Source: Micromonospora sp. PLK6-60
GTDB taxonomy: Bacteria; Actinomycetota; Actinomycetes; Mycobacteriales; Micromonosporaceae
NCBI RefSeq assembly: GCF_019890675.1
Contig: NZ_JAIOAA010000003.1
Location: forward strand, 434,001-498,000
Direction of reading: 5' to 3'
Length of the DNA stretch: 64,000 bases
Shown here: positions 7,980 through 15,793 of the stretch, one piece after another
How the letters are laid out: each line of letters starts with the position of its first letter
Numbering within the stretch: position 1 is the first letter of the stretch
Program-made: the position numbers and the translations under genes
Notes under the pieces: generated by a model
Databases searched by the model: none
Told to the model about the DNA's origin: nothing
What the model saw: only the letters and a program-made list of their open reading frames with translations

Positions 7980-8810
7980 TCAGAGCACGTCGCCGAGGAC
8001 GGCGACGACCACCGGCACCAGGCCGGCGAGAATGAAGGCCGGCAGGAAGCAGAGCCCCAGCGGCAGCACGATCAGCACGCCCGCGCGCCGGGCCGACGCC
8101 TCGGCGGCGGTGGCCCGGTCGGCCCGCAGGTCGTCGGCGAGCCGGGTGAGCGCGCCGGCCAGGGCGGCCCCGCTGCTCGACGACCGCACCGCGGCGGTGA
8201 CCAGCCGCTCGGCCCCGGCCACCGGGCTCAGGTGGGCCCATGCCTCGCCCGGCTCGCCACCGAGCAGCAGGGTCCGGCCGACCCGCCCGAGCCGGTCGGC
8301 GAGCGGACCGCCCAGGGCCTCGGCGACGGCCAGCACCGAACGGTCCACCGGGGCCCCGGCCCGCAGCGTCGCCGCCAGCAGATCGGCGGCGAGCGGCAGG
8401 TCCGCCACCTCCCGCAGCCGGCGGTCCCGGGCCGCCCGTGGCTCGATCCGGCGCAGCAGGCGATCCGCGACGGCCGCAACGAGAGCGCCGCCGAACAGTC
8501 CCGGCCAGCCACCGACGACCACCAGGACCGCCACCCCGGCCAGCCCGGCGCCGAGCCGGATCGGGTCACCGCGTACCGCCCGCCAGCCCGACCGGGCGCC
8601 CGGCCCAGCCGCGCCGACCGACCGGGACTCCGGTCCGGCCGCACTGAGCGACCGCGGCTCCGGTCCGGCCGCACTGACCGACCGGGCCTCCGGTCCGGCC
8701 GCGCCGACCCACCGCAGCCGGTGCGCCGACCGCCGCGCCGGTCCGCCGACTATGGCGAGCAGCAGGGCCGCGACGATCAGGCAGCCCGCGACCAGCGCCT
8801 CCCGGGGCAT
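7980..8810 (-). CDS. tadC: TadC-like inner-membrane platform protein (type II secretion F family)
   Basis: A 276-residue protein with an N-terminal membrane helix (LVAGCLIVAALLLAIVG), a central T2SSF cytoplasmic domain (LAADLLAATLRAGAPVDRSV) and C-terminal membrane helices (GVLIVLPLGLCFLPAFILAG). With TadB it forms the membrane platform driven by the TadA ATPase. The start ATG overlaps the tadB stop (ATGA). A tandem repeat of four 11-residue units of the form AAGPExRSVS occupies about residues 35-78, between the first helix and the F domain. It is encoded by near-identical 33-bp units and is not part of the family core. Confidence 0.9.
   Translation of the reverse strand: MPREALVAGCLIVAALLLAIVGGPARRSAHRLRWVGAAGPEARSVSAAGPEPRSLSAAGPESRSVGAAGPGARSGWRAVRGDPIRLGAGLAGVAVLVVVGGWPGLFGGALVAAVADRLLRRIEPRAARDRRLREVADLPLAADLLAATLRAGAPVDRSVLAVAEALGGPLADRLGRVGRTLLLGGEPGEAWAHLSPVAGAERLVTAAVRSSSSGAALAGALTRLADDLRADRATAAEASARRAGVLIVLPLGLCFLPAFILAGLVPVVVAVLGDVL
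8596..8705 (-). repeat. 33-bp tandem repeats inside tadC
   Basis: Four in-frame units of about 33 bp, each containing CTCCGGTCCGGCCGC, encode AAGPExRSVS-type peptides. The period is a multiple of three, so copy number can change without breaking the frame. Confidence 0.8.
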
Positions 8811-10108
8811 CAGCGCGCCCCGCCCGGCACGGCGCCGAGGCGTTCCGCCCAGAGCAGCCCGACGATCTGGAGGACCATCGCGGCCACCGCGCAGCCACCA
8901 CCGAGCGGGGTGTGCAGCAGCACGGCGACCGGGTCGACGCCGATGCCGTAGCCGAGCCCGATGCCGCCGACCGGCAGCGCGGCGAGCAGCCAGGCGGTGG
9001 CCCGCGCGCCGGCCGCCTGGGCCGACGCGCCGGCCAGCCCCCGGTCGGTGGCCCGGGCGTCCGCCTCGATCCGCTCCACCAGTTCGGCCAGCGGCGCCCC
9101 GGTCCGGTCGGCGAGCCGTACGGCGGCCAGCGCCAGCCGGTGCAGCCGGTCCGGCGCCGCCGCCGGAGTCGCCGGCCGCCCGCCGGTCGGCTCGTTCCAG
9201 GTGGCGATCGCGCCGGGGGCGGGCGGGAAGTCGGCGCTGCGCGGGCCGTCCTCGGTGGAGTCGAGCAGGCCGGTGCCGTCGGCCGCCGCCGACACGGGCA
9301 GCCCGGCCCGGAGGTCGGCGGCCAGGGCGCAGAGCTGGTCGAGGCGGCGTCGCCGGGCCCGCTCGGCGTGGCGGACGGTGTGACGGCGGCGCCACGCTCG
9401 GGCACCCAGCGTCCCGTAACCGGCCGTGACCACCGCCGCCACCGGCCCGGCCACGATGCCGCCCGTCACGGCCCCGGCCAGGACCACCAGGACCCTCAGT
9501 CGGCTCGTGCCGGCCGGCGGGCCGGTCGCATCGGAACGCCCGATCGGCAGCCACCCCGGGCGCCGCCCGCTACGCCCGATCGGCAGCCACCCTGGGCGCG
9601 GCGCGGAGCGCCCCGCCCGGCCCGCGAGGGCACGCCAGGTGGAGCCGTGGCCGTCCGACGGGAGGGCGGCCCCGGGCCGGTAGGGACCGGCGGGGCGGCG
9701 CGGGTCGTGCCGGCCGGGCGGGCCGCCGGCGGGAATCGGGCGAGGCACCGATCGGCCAGGGCCGGTCGACCGTCCGCCGACCAGATGGGCCGCCGGTCGC
9801 GCGGCGGACGGCTCACCCGGCGGAGCACCGCGTCCGGCCGCGCCGACACCGGAAGGGCCGCGGTGGGTGCCGCCGTGGTGAGCACGGCCGTGTTCTGCGA
9901 GGTCGGGCGCGGCGACATCGCCGAGGAGACCGGACACGCTCGCCGCACCGGAACGCCGCGCCTCGCCCGCAACGGTCGTCTGGGACCCAACGGTCGGGGC
10001 GGTGCCGAGCACGACCCGGCGTCGGGCCCGGCCGGCGCGTACCGGCCAGGCGACGGTCAGCGCCGCGGCGACCAGCAGGAGGGCCGCCGACCAGAGTGCC
10101 GGGGTCAT
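8810..10108 (-). CDS. tadB: TadB-like inner-membrane platform protein
   Basis: A 432-residue protein. It begins with a membrane helix (PALWSAALLLVAAALTVAW). An unusually long Gly/Pro/Arg/Ala-rich disordered region of about 150 residues follows, including a duplicated PGWLPIGRS. Next come two membrane helices (about residues 190-230), a T2SSF-like cytoplasmic domain (DQLCALAADLRAGLPVSAAA) and C-terminal helices. TadB pairs with TadC as the pilus assembly platform. The ATG overlaps the tadA stop (ATGA). The disordered insert is much longer than I expect for the family and probably species-specific. Confidence 0.88.
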   Translation of the reverse strand: MTPALWSAALLLVAAALTVAWPVRAGRARRRVVLGTAPTVGSQTTVAGEARRSGAASVSGLLGDVAAPDLAEHGRAHHGGTHRGPSGVGAAGRGAPPGEPSAARPAAHLVGGRSTGPGRSVPRPIPAGGPPGRHDPRRPAGPYRPGAALPSDGHGSTWRALAGRAGRSAPRPGWLPIGRSGRRPGWLPIGRSDATGPPAGTSRLRVLVVLAGAVTGGIVAGPVAAVVTAGYGTLGARAWRRRHTVRHAERARRRRLDQLCALAADLRAGLPVSAAADGTGLLDSTEDGPRSADFPPAPGAIATWNEPTGGRPATPAAAPDRLHRLALAAVRLADRTGAPLAELVERIEADARATDRGLAGASAQAAGARATAWLLAALPVGGIGLGYGIGVDPVAVLLHTPLGGGCAVAAMVLQIVGLLWAERLGAVPGGAR

Positions 10109-11316
10109 GCCGGGGCCGCCGATTCGGGCCAGGCCGAGCAGAGCACAGGCGGCACGGTCACCCCGCGCTCGTGCAGCAACGACCCGAGCGCCCGCCCGGC
10201 CAACCCCAGCCCACGGCCCCGGACCCAGGCAGGTACGGCGGTCACCAGCCGATCGGGCCCCTCGGGCAGCAGCAGGCAGACCGACTCCAGCACCCGCCCG
10301 CTGCCGCCCCGGCGGACCTGGAGCACCACCTGGAGGGCGGCGGCGACCTGGGCGTGCAGCGCCGCCCGGGGCAGCCCGCCGAGCAGGCCGAGCGCCTCCA
10401 GCCGGGCCGGCACGTCGGCGGGTGCGTTCGCGTGCAGCGTCCCGGCGCCGCCGTCGTGGCCGGTGTTCAGCGCGGCCAGCAGGTCGACCACCTCGGCGCC
10501 CCGGCACTCGCCCACCACCAGCCGGTCGGGCCGCATCCGCAACGCCTGCCGGACGAGGTCACCGAGCCGCACCGCCCCGGAGCCCTCCACGTTGGAGGTA
10601 CGCGCTTGCAGGCCCACCACGTGCGGGTGCACCGGCCGCAGCTCGGCGGCGTCCTCGACCAGCACGATGCGCTCGGTCGACGGCACCAGCCCGAGCATCG
10701 TGTTGAGCAGCGTGGTCTTGCCGGAGCCGGTGCCGCCGACGACCAGGTATGCCAGGCGGGCCGCCACGATCGCGGCGAGCACCGGGGCCAGCGGCCGGGG
10801 CACCGTGCCGTGCTGCACCAGCTCGGCGAGGGTGAACGGCCGTTGCCGGAAGGTACGCAGGGACAGGTACGGCCCGTCGGTCGCCACCGGCGGCAGCACG
10901 GCGTGCAGCCGGGTGCCGTCGGCGAGCCGGGCGTCGACGTACGGTGAACCGTCGTCCAGCCGGCGCCCGGCGCTCGCCGCCAGTCGCTGGGCCAGCCGCC
11001 GGACGTCGTCCACCCCGCCGAGCGGCACCGCGATCTGGTGCAGGCCGTGCCCCCGGTCGACCCAGACCCGCACGCCGTTGACCAGCACGTCGGTGACCTC
11101 GGGGTCGGCCAGCAACGCGGCGAGCGGCCCCGCGCCGACGAGGTCGTCGTGCACCCGGTCGGCGATCCGCAACACGGCGGTGTCGCCGAGGACGGCGGCC
11201 GTCGGGTCGGCGCGTACGGCGGAGACGACCGCCGCCGGGGTGACCGGGGTGGCCGCCGCGGCGAAGCGGCGCCGGACACGGATCGCCAGTTCCTCGGGGC
11301 GGGCCTGGTCGGTCAT
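10105..11316 (-). CDS. tadA: TadA/CpaF-type pilus assembly ATPase
   Basis: A 403-residue secretion ATPase of the VirB11/GspE superfamily that powers Flp pilus assembly. It shows the P-loop GGTGSGKT with Lys200, the Asp box VEDAAEL, the Walker B region RMRPDRLVVGECRGAE and the His box GTLHANAP. The N-terminal domain (VTDVLVNG at about residue 75) is the usual CpaF signature. The ATG at 11316 overlaps the stop codon of the preceding ssd gene in an ATGA. The C-terminal 70 residues are a variable Arg/Leu-rich tail. Identification is secure. Confidence 0.94.
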   Translation of the reverse strand: MTDQARPEELAIRVRRRFAAAATPVTPAAVVSAVRADPTAAVLGDTAVLRIADRVHDDLVGAGPLAALLADPEVTDVLVNGVRVWVDRGHGLHQIAVPLGGVDDVRRLAQRLAASAGRRLDDGSPYVDARLADGTRLHAVLPPVATDGPYLSLRTFRQRPFTLAELVQHGTVPRPLAPVLAAIVAARLAYLVVGGTGSGKTTLLNTMLGLVPSTERIVLVEDAAELRPVHPHVVGLQARTSNVEGSGAVRLGDLVRQALRMRPDRLVVGECRGAEVVDLLAALNTGHDGGAGTLHANAPADVPARLEALGLLGGLPRAALHAQVAAALQVVLQVRRGGSGRVLESVCLLLPEGPDRLVTAVPAWVRGRGLGLAGRALGSLLHERGVTVPPVLCSAWPESAAPA

Positions 11317-12413
11317 GCCGCACCCTGCCCGGTCGCGCCGGTCAGCTCCGCCACCAGCCGCTGGCAGAGGGCGGCGAGCGGGCCACGGCCGGCCGCCGCC
11401 GGCGCCTCGCCGCGTTCCAGCCCCCGGCACAGCCCGGGCTCGGGGCGCAGCGTGCCGGCCAGCGGCAGGCCGAGGGCGCGCGCCACCTCGGCCGCCTTCA
11501 ACCGGCCCGGCGCCGGGCCGCGCACGATCGCGGAGAGGTCGGCGCAATGGGGTGCCGCCGCCGCCGCGACCCGGGCGGCCGCCGCGGTGGCCCGCAACTC
11601 GGCCGGTACGACGAGGAACACCCGCTCCGCGGCCTGGAGGGCGATCACCGCGGCGTCGTCGAGCTGCCGGGGCAGGTCGATCACCACGAAGTCCCGACCC
11701 CGGCGGGCGGCGTCCACCGTCGCCGCCATCGCCGGCGCGGGCAGGGGCAGCAGGTCACCCCGATCCCAGGAGAGCACCACGAGATCGCCGCGGCTGGGCA
11801 GGGCCCGGACCAGGGCCGGCGCGTCGACCCGCCCGTCGGCGTCGGTAAGCGCCGGCCAGCGCAGCCCGTCCAGTTGCTCCCAGCCGAGGACGAGGTCGAG
11901 GCCGCCGCCGAGCGGGTCGGCGTCGACCAGGAGGGTGCGCAGCCGGGCGCGGGCGGCGGTCACGGCCAGCCCGCCGGCCAGCACGCTGGCGCCGGCGCCA
12001 CCCCGCCCGCCGAGCACCGCGACGATCCGCGCCGGGCCGGGGCCGGTGCGGTCCGGCCCGCACTCGGCGAACCGGTCGACCAGCCACGGTTCCGCAGCCG
12101 GCAACGTCGCCACGTGCTCGGCGCCGATCAGCTCGGCGACCTCCCAGCCCGGTTCGATCTCACCGGACCGGCCGACCAGGACGACCCCGGGCCGGCGCGG
12201 CAGTCTGGCCCGCAGGCAGGCCGGCGCCTGGTCGCTGCCGACCAGCACCAGGGGCGCGGGCAACCACCGGGCCCGGGCCGCCGCCGGGTCGGCGGCTAGC
12301 TCCACCTCGGTGCCGCCCGCCGCGGCGAGGCGGAGCAGCTCGTCGAGGAGGTCGCCGTCGGCGGTCACCAGCAGCGGCAGTCGCGGACGGGACGGCAGGG
12401 TACGGGGTGGCAT
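11313..12413 (-). CDS. ssd: Septum-site-determining / TadZ-like protein (MinD-family, CpaE-like)
   Basis: A 366-residue protein with an N-terminal receiver-like region and a MinD/ParA-like domain from about residue 135. The deviant Walker A reads GGRGGAGAS, with no lysine at the usual places, as I recall for the mycobacterial Ssd (Rv3660c) branch. Switch-like segments VDADPLGGGLD and FVVIDLPR follow. TadZ proteins localise the Tad machinery to the pole; Ssd in mycobacteria has been linked to division control. It is the first gene of the seven-gene tad operon. The ATG at 12413 has GGAG seven bases upstream, and the stop overlaps tadA. ATP binding is uncertain given the altered P-loop. Confidence 0.86.
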   Translation of the reverse strand: MPPRTLPSRPRLPLLVTADGDLLDELLRLAAAGGTEVELAADPAAARARWLPAPLVLVGSDQAPACLRARLPRRPGVVLVGRSGEIEPGWEVAELIGAEHVATLPAAEPWLVDRFAECGPDRTGPGPARIVAVLGGRGGAGASVLAGGLAVTAARARLRTLLVDADPLGGGLDLVLGWEQLDGLRWPALTDADGRVDAPALVRALPSRGDLVVLSWDRGDLLPLPAPAMAATVDAARRGRDFVVIDLPRQLDDAAVIALQAAERVFLVVPAELRATAAAARVAAAAAPHCADLSAIVRGPAPGRLKAAEVARALGLPLAGTLRPEPGLCRGLERGEAPAAAGRGPLAALCQRLVAELTGATGQGAA

Positions 12414-12626
12414 CGTGGTCTCCAGCGCTCGGGCTCGGGTGCTGGGCCAGACACTCCTCCGGAACGCCCCGCCCGCGCCGCCCCGGCGCCGTCGCCTGTG
12501 GACAACCGGGAGCGCTGTGGACAACGACCGCGATCGCAGTGGATCTGCTATGCGACCCGAACAGCCCTCCACCACGTCGACCCGCCTCAGCGGGCCGGTA
12601 CGGCGACGATCGCCGCCGCCCGGGAC

Positions 12627-12680
12627 GGTCAAGCGGGGCCCCCTCCTCTACCGAATGCGTCAACAAGGGCCCCCGCCTTG
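12627..12680. repeat. Dispersed GGGGCCCC hairpin element, copy A
   Basis: About 54 bp made of two GC-palindromic arms (GGGGCCCCCTCCT and AGGGCCCCCGCC) separated by TCTACCGAATGCGTCAACA. Copies B (24457) and C (41362) share the same layout, with the linker TATAC-N5-GCGTTAACA. This copy lies between the histidine kinase stop codon and the upstream region of the tad operon, where it could act as a terminator on the reverse strand. Confidence 0.8.
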
Positions 12681-12691
12681 CCTCCCCAGGG

Positions 12692-14938
12692 TCAGGCCGG
12701 GGCGGGCGTGGGTACGGCGATGGGCAGCCGGCAACGGACGACGGTGCCGGCGGGGGTGGCGGCGGTGATGGTGGCCCGGCCGCCGAGTTCCAGGCAGCGT
12801 TCGCGGATGCTCGTCATGCCCATTCCCGGCCGGTAGTCCGGCGCGATGCCCCGCCCGTCGTCGGTGACCTCGATGTGCAGGTCCCCGTCCCGCCACACCG
12901 ACACGGAACAGTTCTCGGCGGCGGCGTGCCGGACGACATTGGTGAGCGCCTCGGAGACGATTCGGTAGGCGGCGACCTCCACCGCCGCCGGGATCGGGTC
13001 GGCGCCGATCGCGCAGTCGAGCTGGGTACGCATGCCGCCGGTGAGCCGGTCGACGAGTTCGCGCAGGGCGGCGGGGAGTCCGAGGTGGTCGAGGACGGTG
13101 GGGCGGAGGCCGTCGATGAGCTGCCGGATGTCCCCGAGGACGGCCCGGTGGATTTCGGCGAGGTCGGCGAGGATGCGTTCGGCGGCGGCCGGGTCGGTGC
13201 CGATGAGGGAGCGGCCGAGTTCGAGGCGCATGGCGGCGGAGGCGAGGGTGGGGCCGAGGCCGTCGTGGATCTCTCGGCGCAGCCGGCGGCGTTCCTCCTC
13301 CAGCACGGTGACGGTGCCTTCGAGCGCTCGCTGCAGCCGGGCTGCCAGCAGCAGGCTGTAGGCGGTGGAGCTGACCTGGCGGGCGAGGCCGCCGAGGAGG
13401 CGGCGGTCGGCGGGGCCGAAGGGTTCCCGGTCGGGGCCCGGGTCGAGGACGAGGCGGCCGATGGGCTCGCCGTCGTGGACGAGGTCGAGGCGGGTGGCGG
13501 TGGGTCCGGGCACGCCGTGGCTGCTGGACGGCAGCGCGAGCCCGGGTACCTCGATGGCGGCGTGGGTCAGGCGCAGCGCGCGGACGAGGGTCGCGACGAG
13601 CTGGTGCAACGCGGCCTCGGCGGAATGCGCCGATTCCAGCCGCTGCCCGAGCTGGCGGATGACCTCGTAGGGGTCTTCCCGCTGACCGTAGACGAGGCGG
13701 CTGACGACGCGGCGTAGCCCGGATCGGGCGGCGCTGAAGGAGATGGCGACGACCACGACGAGCAGGACGGGTACGACTTCGAGGCGAGCGTGCAGGGCAC
13801 GGCTGAGCAGGGCGGCGGCACCGAGGTAGCCGCCGATGAGGGTGACGGTGACGAGGCCGTGGACGAGGGACCGGCGCAGGATGAGCTGGATGTCCCAGAG
13901 CCGGTAGCGCAGGACGGCGGCGGCGAGGAGCAGTTGGGCGGGGATCCAGACGACGGTGAGGTATTGCCACGGGATGAGCGGGTGCCCGAGGAGCTGTTCG
14001 GGAAGCTTGCCGAGCAGGAGATAGCCCCCGGCGAGGACGGCGAGACCGTAGCTGACCAGGCGCATCCGCTGCCGGGACAACGGGTCGCGGGCGAGGACGT
14101 AGCTGGCGACCACCGCGGCGAGCACGAGTACGGGGAAGAACCGGGCGGCGGGCACGGAGACGCCGATGAGGGTCCAGGTGTGCCGCAGCCCCCGCTCGGC
14201 GGGCAGGCTCGTGGCGAGGGCCGTGCCGTAGGCGAGGAAGGGCAGGGCGTAGCCGAGGGCGATCAGCCACGGCCGGCGGCGCAGCAGGGGCCAGGTTCGC
14301 GGGAACGAGATGGCGAAGTGGAGCAGGCACGCCCAGAGGACACAGTTGACCACCTCCGCCGCGGTGGTGACCCAGAGCCGGCCGGTGGCGATCTCGATGG
14401 CCTGGGTGCCGTACATGTGCGAGGCGTACCCGATGAATTGCAGCACCGCGACCAGGTAGAGGGTGACGGCGGCCGGGTCGCGCGGACGCCGGGCGACCAG
14501 AAACGCGGGCAGCAGGACCAGGAAGAGGATGTACGGCAGGGTGTAGGCGTTGCGGGCGGCGAGCCGTGGGAACGGGTAGTCGGTGAGGGTGACGGGCACG
14601 TCGATCCGACGCCCGTCCCGGTCCACGGTGTAGACGACGGTGTCGCCGATGCGGGTCGGCTGGTCGGCGAGGGATCCGGCGGCGAGGGGGCGACCGGCGA
14701 TCGCGACGACGACGTCTCCGGCGCGCAGCCCGGTGCGGTCGCCTACGGCGACGTCGAGGACGAGGCCGTCGGTGTGCCAGGCGCGGGAGTCGGTGTTGGT
14801 GGAGGTGCCGTCGGAGGGGTGCCCGGCCCGGGCCGCCCACAGCCAGCCCAGGGCGAGGAGCGTGACGAGGATGGCGAGGACCATGCGGGCGATCCAGGCG
14901 CGGCTGGCGCGGGCGGAGGGCTCGACCACGGCTGTCAT
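12692..14938 (-). CDS. DesK/NarX-type sensor histidine kinase with N-terminal PDZ-like segment
   Basis: A 748-residue membrane kinase. A first membrane helix (about residues 17-33) is followed by an extracytoplasmic PDZ-like segment (VGDRTGLRAGDVVVAIAGRP, about 67-86). About seven more membrane helices (130-400) and a GAF-like linker come next. The HisKA_3 dimerisation box RREIHDGLGPTLA has the phosphoacceptor at about His558. A HATPase domain ends the protein, with N-box SEALTNVVRHA and G-box DDGRGI. The ATG at 14938 has GGAG four bases upstream. It is divergent from a NarL-type regulator 102 bp away, its evident partner. The signal is unknown; the PDZ-like fold suggests sensing of peptides or envelope state. 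Confidence 0.92.
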   Translation of the reverse strand: MTAVVEPSARASRAWIARMVLAILVTLLALGWLWAARAGHPSDGTSTNTDSRAWHTDGLVLDVAVGDRTGLRAGDVVVAIAGRPLAAGSLADQPTRIGDTVVYTVDRDGRRIDVPVTLTDYPFPRLAARNAYTLPYILFLVLLPAFLVARRPRDPAAVTLYLVAVLQFIGYASHMYGTQAIEIATGRLWVTTAAEVVNCVLWACLLHFAISFPRTWPLLRRRPWLIALGYALPFLAYGTALATSLPAERGLRHTWTLIGVSVPAARFFPVLVLAAVVASYVLARDPLSRQRMRLVSYGLAVLAGGYLLLGKLPEQLLGHPLIPWQYLTVVWIPAQLLLAAAVLRYRLWDIQLILRRSLVHGLVTVTLIGGYLGAAALLSRALHARLEVVPVLLVVVVAISFSAARSGLRRVVSRLVYGQREDPYEVIRQLGQRLESAHSAEAALHQLVATLVRALRLTHAAIEVPGLALPSSSHGVPGPTATRLDLVHDGEPIGRLVLDPGPDREPFGPADRRLLGGLARQVSSTAYSLLLAARLQRALEGTVTVLEEERRRLRREIHDGLGPTLASAAMRLELGRSLIGTDPAAAERILADLAEIHRAVLGDIRQLIDGLRPTVLDHLGLPAALRELVDRLTGGMRTQLDCAIGADPIPAAVEVAAYRIVSEALTNVVRHAAAENCSVSVWRDGDLHIEVTDDGRGIAPDYRPGMGMTSIRERCLELGGRATITAATPAGTVVRCRLPIAVPTPAPA

Positions 14939-15040
14939 CGGTCTCCAGAGGTGCTGTCCCGGGACGGCCGACCCATTGACGCCGGGACGGCGGCGAACGC
15001 ATGGTGATGCAGGTCCCCGAATCCCGGTCAGGAGGGTAGC

Positions 15041-15709
15041 TTGCCTGAGCAAGATCCGGTGACGCCCCTGGGTGTGCTGGTCGCCGACGACCACCCGATT
15101 TTCCTGGCCGGGATGCGGCAGTTGTTGGCGGCCTACCCGGGGCTGGACTGCGTCGCGGCGGTGACGTCGGGGACGGAGGCGGTGCGGCAGGTGGTGGCCC
15201 GGCGTCCGGACGTGGCCGTGCTGGACCTGGACATGCCCGACCTGTCGGGGGTGGCGGTGGTCCGCGAGATCGGGACGCAGGCGCCGGAGGTCGGGGTGCT
15301 GATGCTGACGATGCACGGCGACGACGAGTCGGTGTTCGCGGCGCTGCGCGCGGGGGCCCGCGGCTACCTGCTCAAGGGCGCGACGCCGGACGAGGTGGTG
15401 GCCGCGATCCGCTCGGTGGCGTCCGGCGGGGCGGTGTTCGGGCCGAGTATCGCGGCGCGTCTGGTCGAGTACTTCACCGCGCGCCCGGCCGTCTCGGTCA
15501 CGGCGGCGCTGCCCGGGCTCACCGACCGCGAGCGGGAGATCCTGGCTCACCTGGCCGACGGGGAGGCGAACGCGACAATCGCCGCGCGGCTCTATCTCAG
15601 CCCGAAGACGGTACGCAACCACGTGTCGAACATCTTCACCAAGCTCCACGTGGCCGACCGCCACGCCGCGGCCCGCCGGGCCCGCGAGGCGGGTCTCGGC
15701 CGCCCCTGA
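15041..15709 (+). CDS. NarL/FixJ-family response regulator
   Basis: A 222-residue regulator. The receiver domain (about residues 10-125) has the acidic pair Asp16-Asp17, phosphoacceptor Asp62 in AVLDLDMPD, and the conserved Lys in YLLKGA. A LuxR-type helix-turn-helix (about 155-215) reads LTDREREILAHLADG, then PKTVRNHVSNIFTKL. The TTG start is supported by AGGAGGG at the correct distance; a GTG at 15059 is the alternative. It is transcribed divergently from its cognate kinase. Its stop faces the secreted M4 protease gene across a shared terminator. Target genes cannot be read from the sequence. Confidence 0.93.
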   Translation: MPEQDPVTPLGVLVADDHPIFLAGMRQLLAAYPGLDCVAAVTSGTEAVRQVVARRPDVAVLDLDMPDLSGVAVVREIGTQAPEVGVLMLTMHGDDESVFAALRAGARGYLLKGATPDEVVAAIRSVASGGAVFGPSIAARLVEYFTARPAVSVTAALPGLTDREREILAHLADGEANATIAARLYLSPKTVRNHVSNIFTKLHVADRHAAARRAREAGLGRP

Positions 15710-15725
15710 CGGGACTTCTGGTACG

Positions 15726-15765
15726 CGTCGTGGCCGCCCCGGCATTCGCCTGGGCGGCCACGACG
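15726..15765. terminator. Bidirectional terminator between the response regulator and the M4 protease
   Basis: Perfect 14-bp stem CGTCGTGGCCGCCC/GGGCGGCCACGACG with a 12-nt loop, 16 bp after the regulator stop and 28 bp from the protease stop. It serves two convergent genes. Confidence 0.8.
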
Positions 15766-15793
15766 ACCTATCGGGCCACGACGGCCGGTGGGG

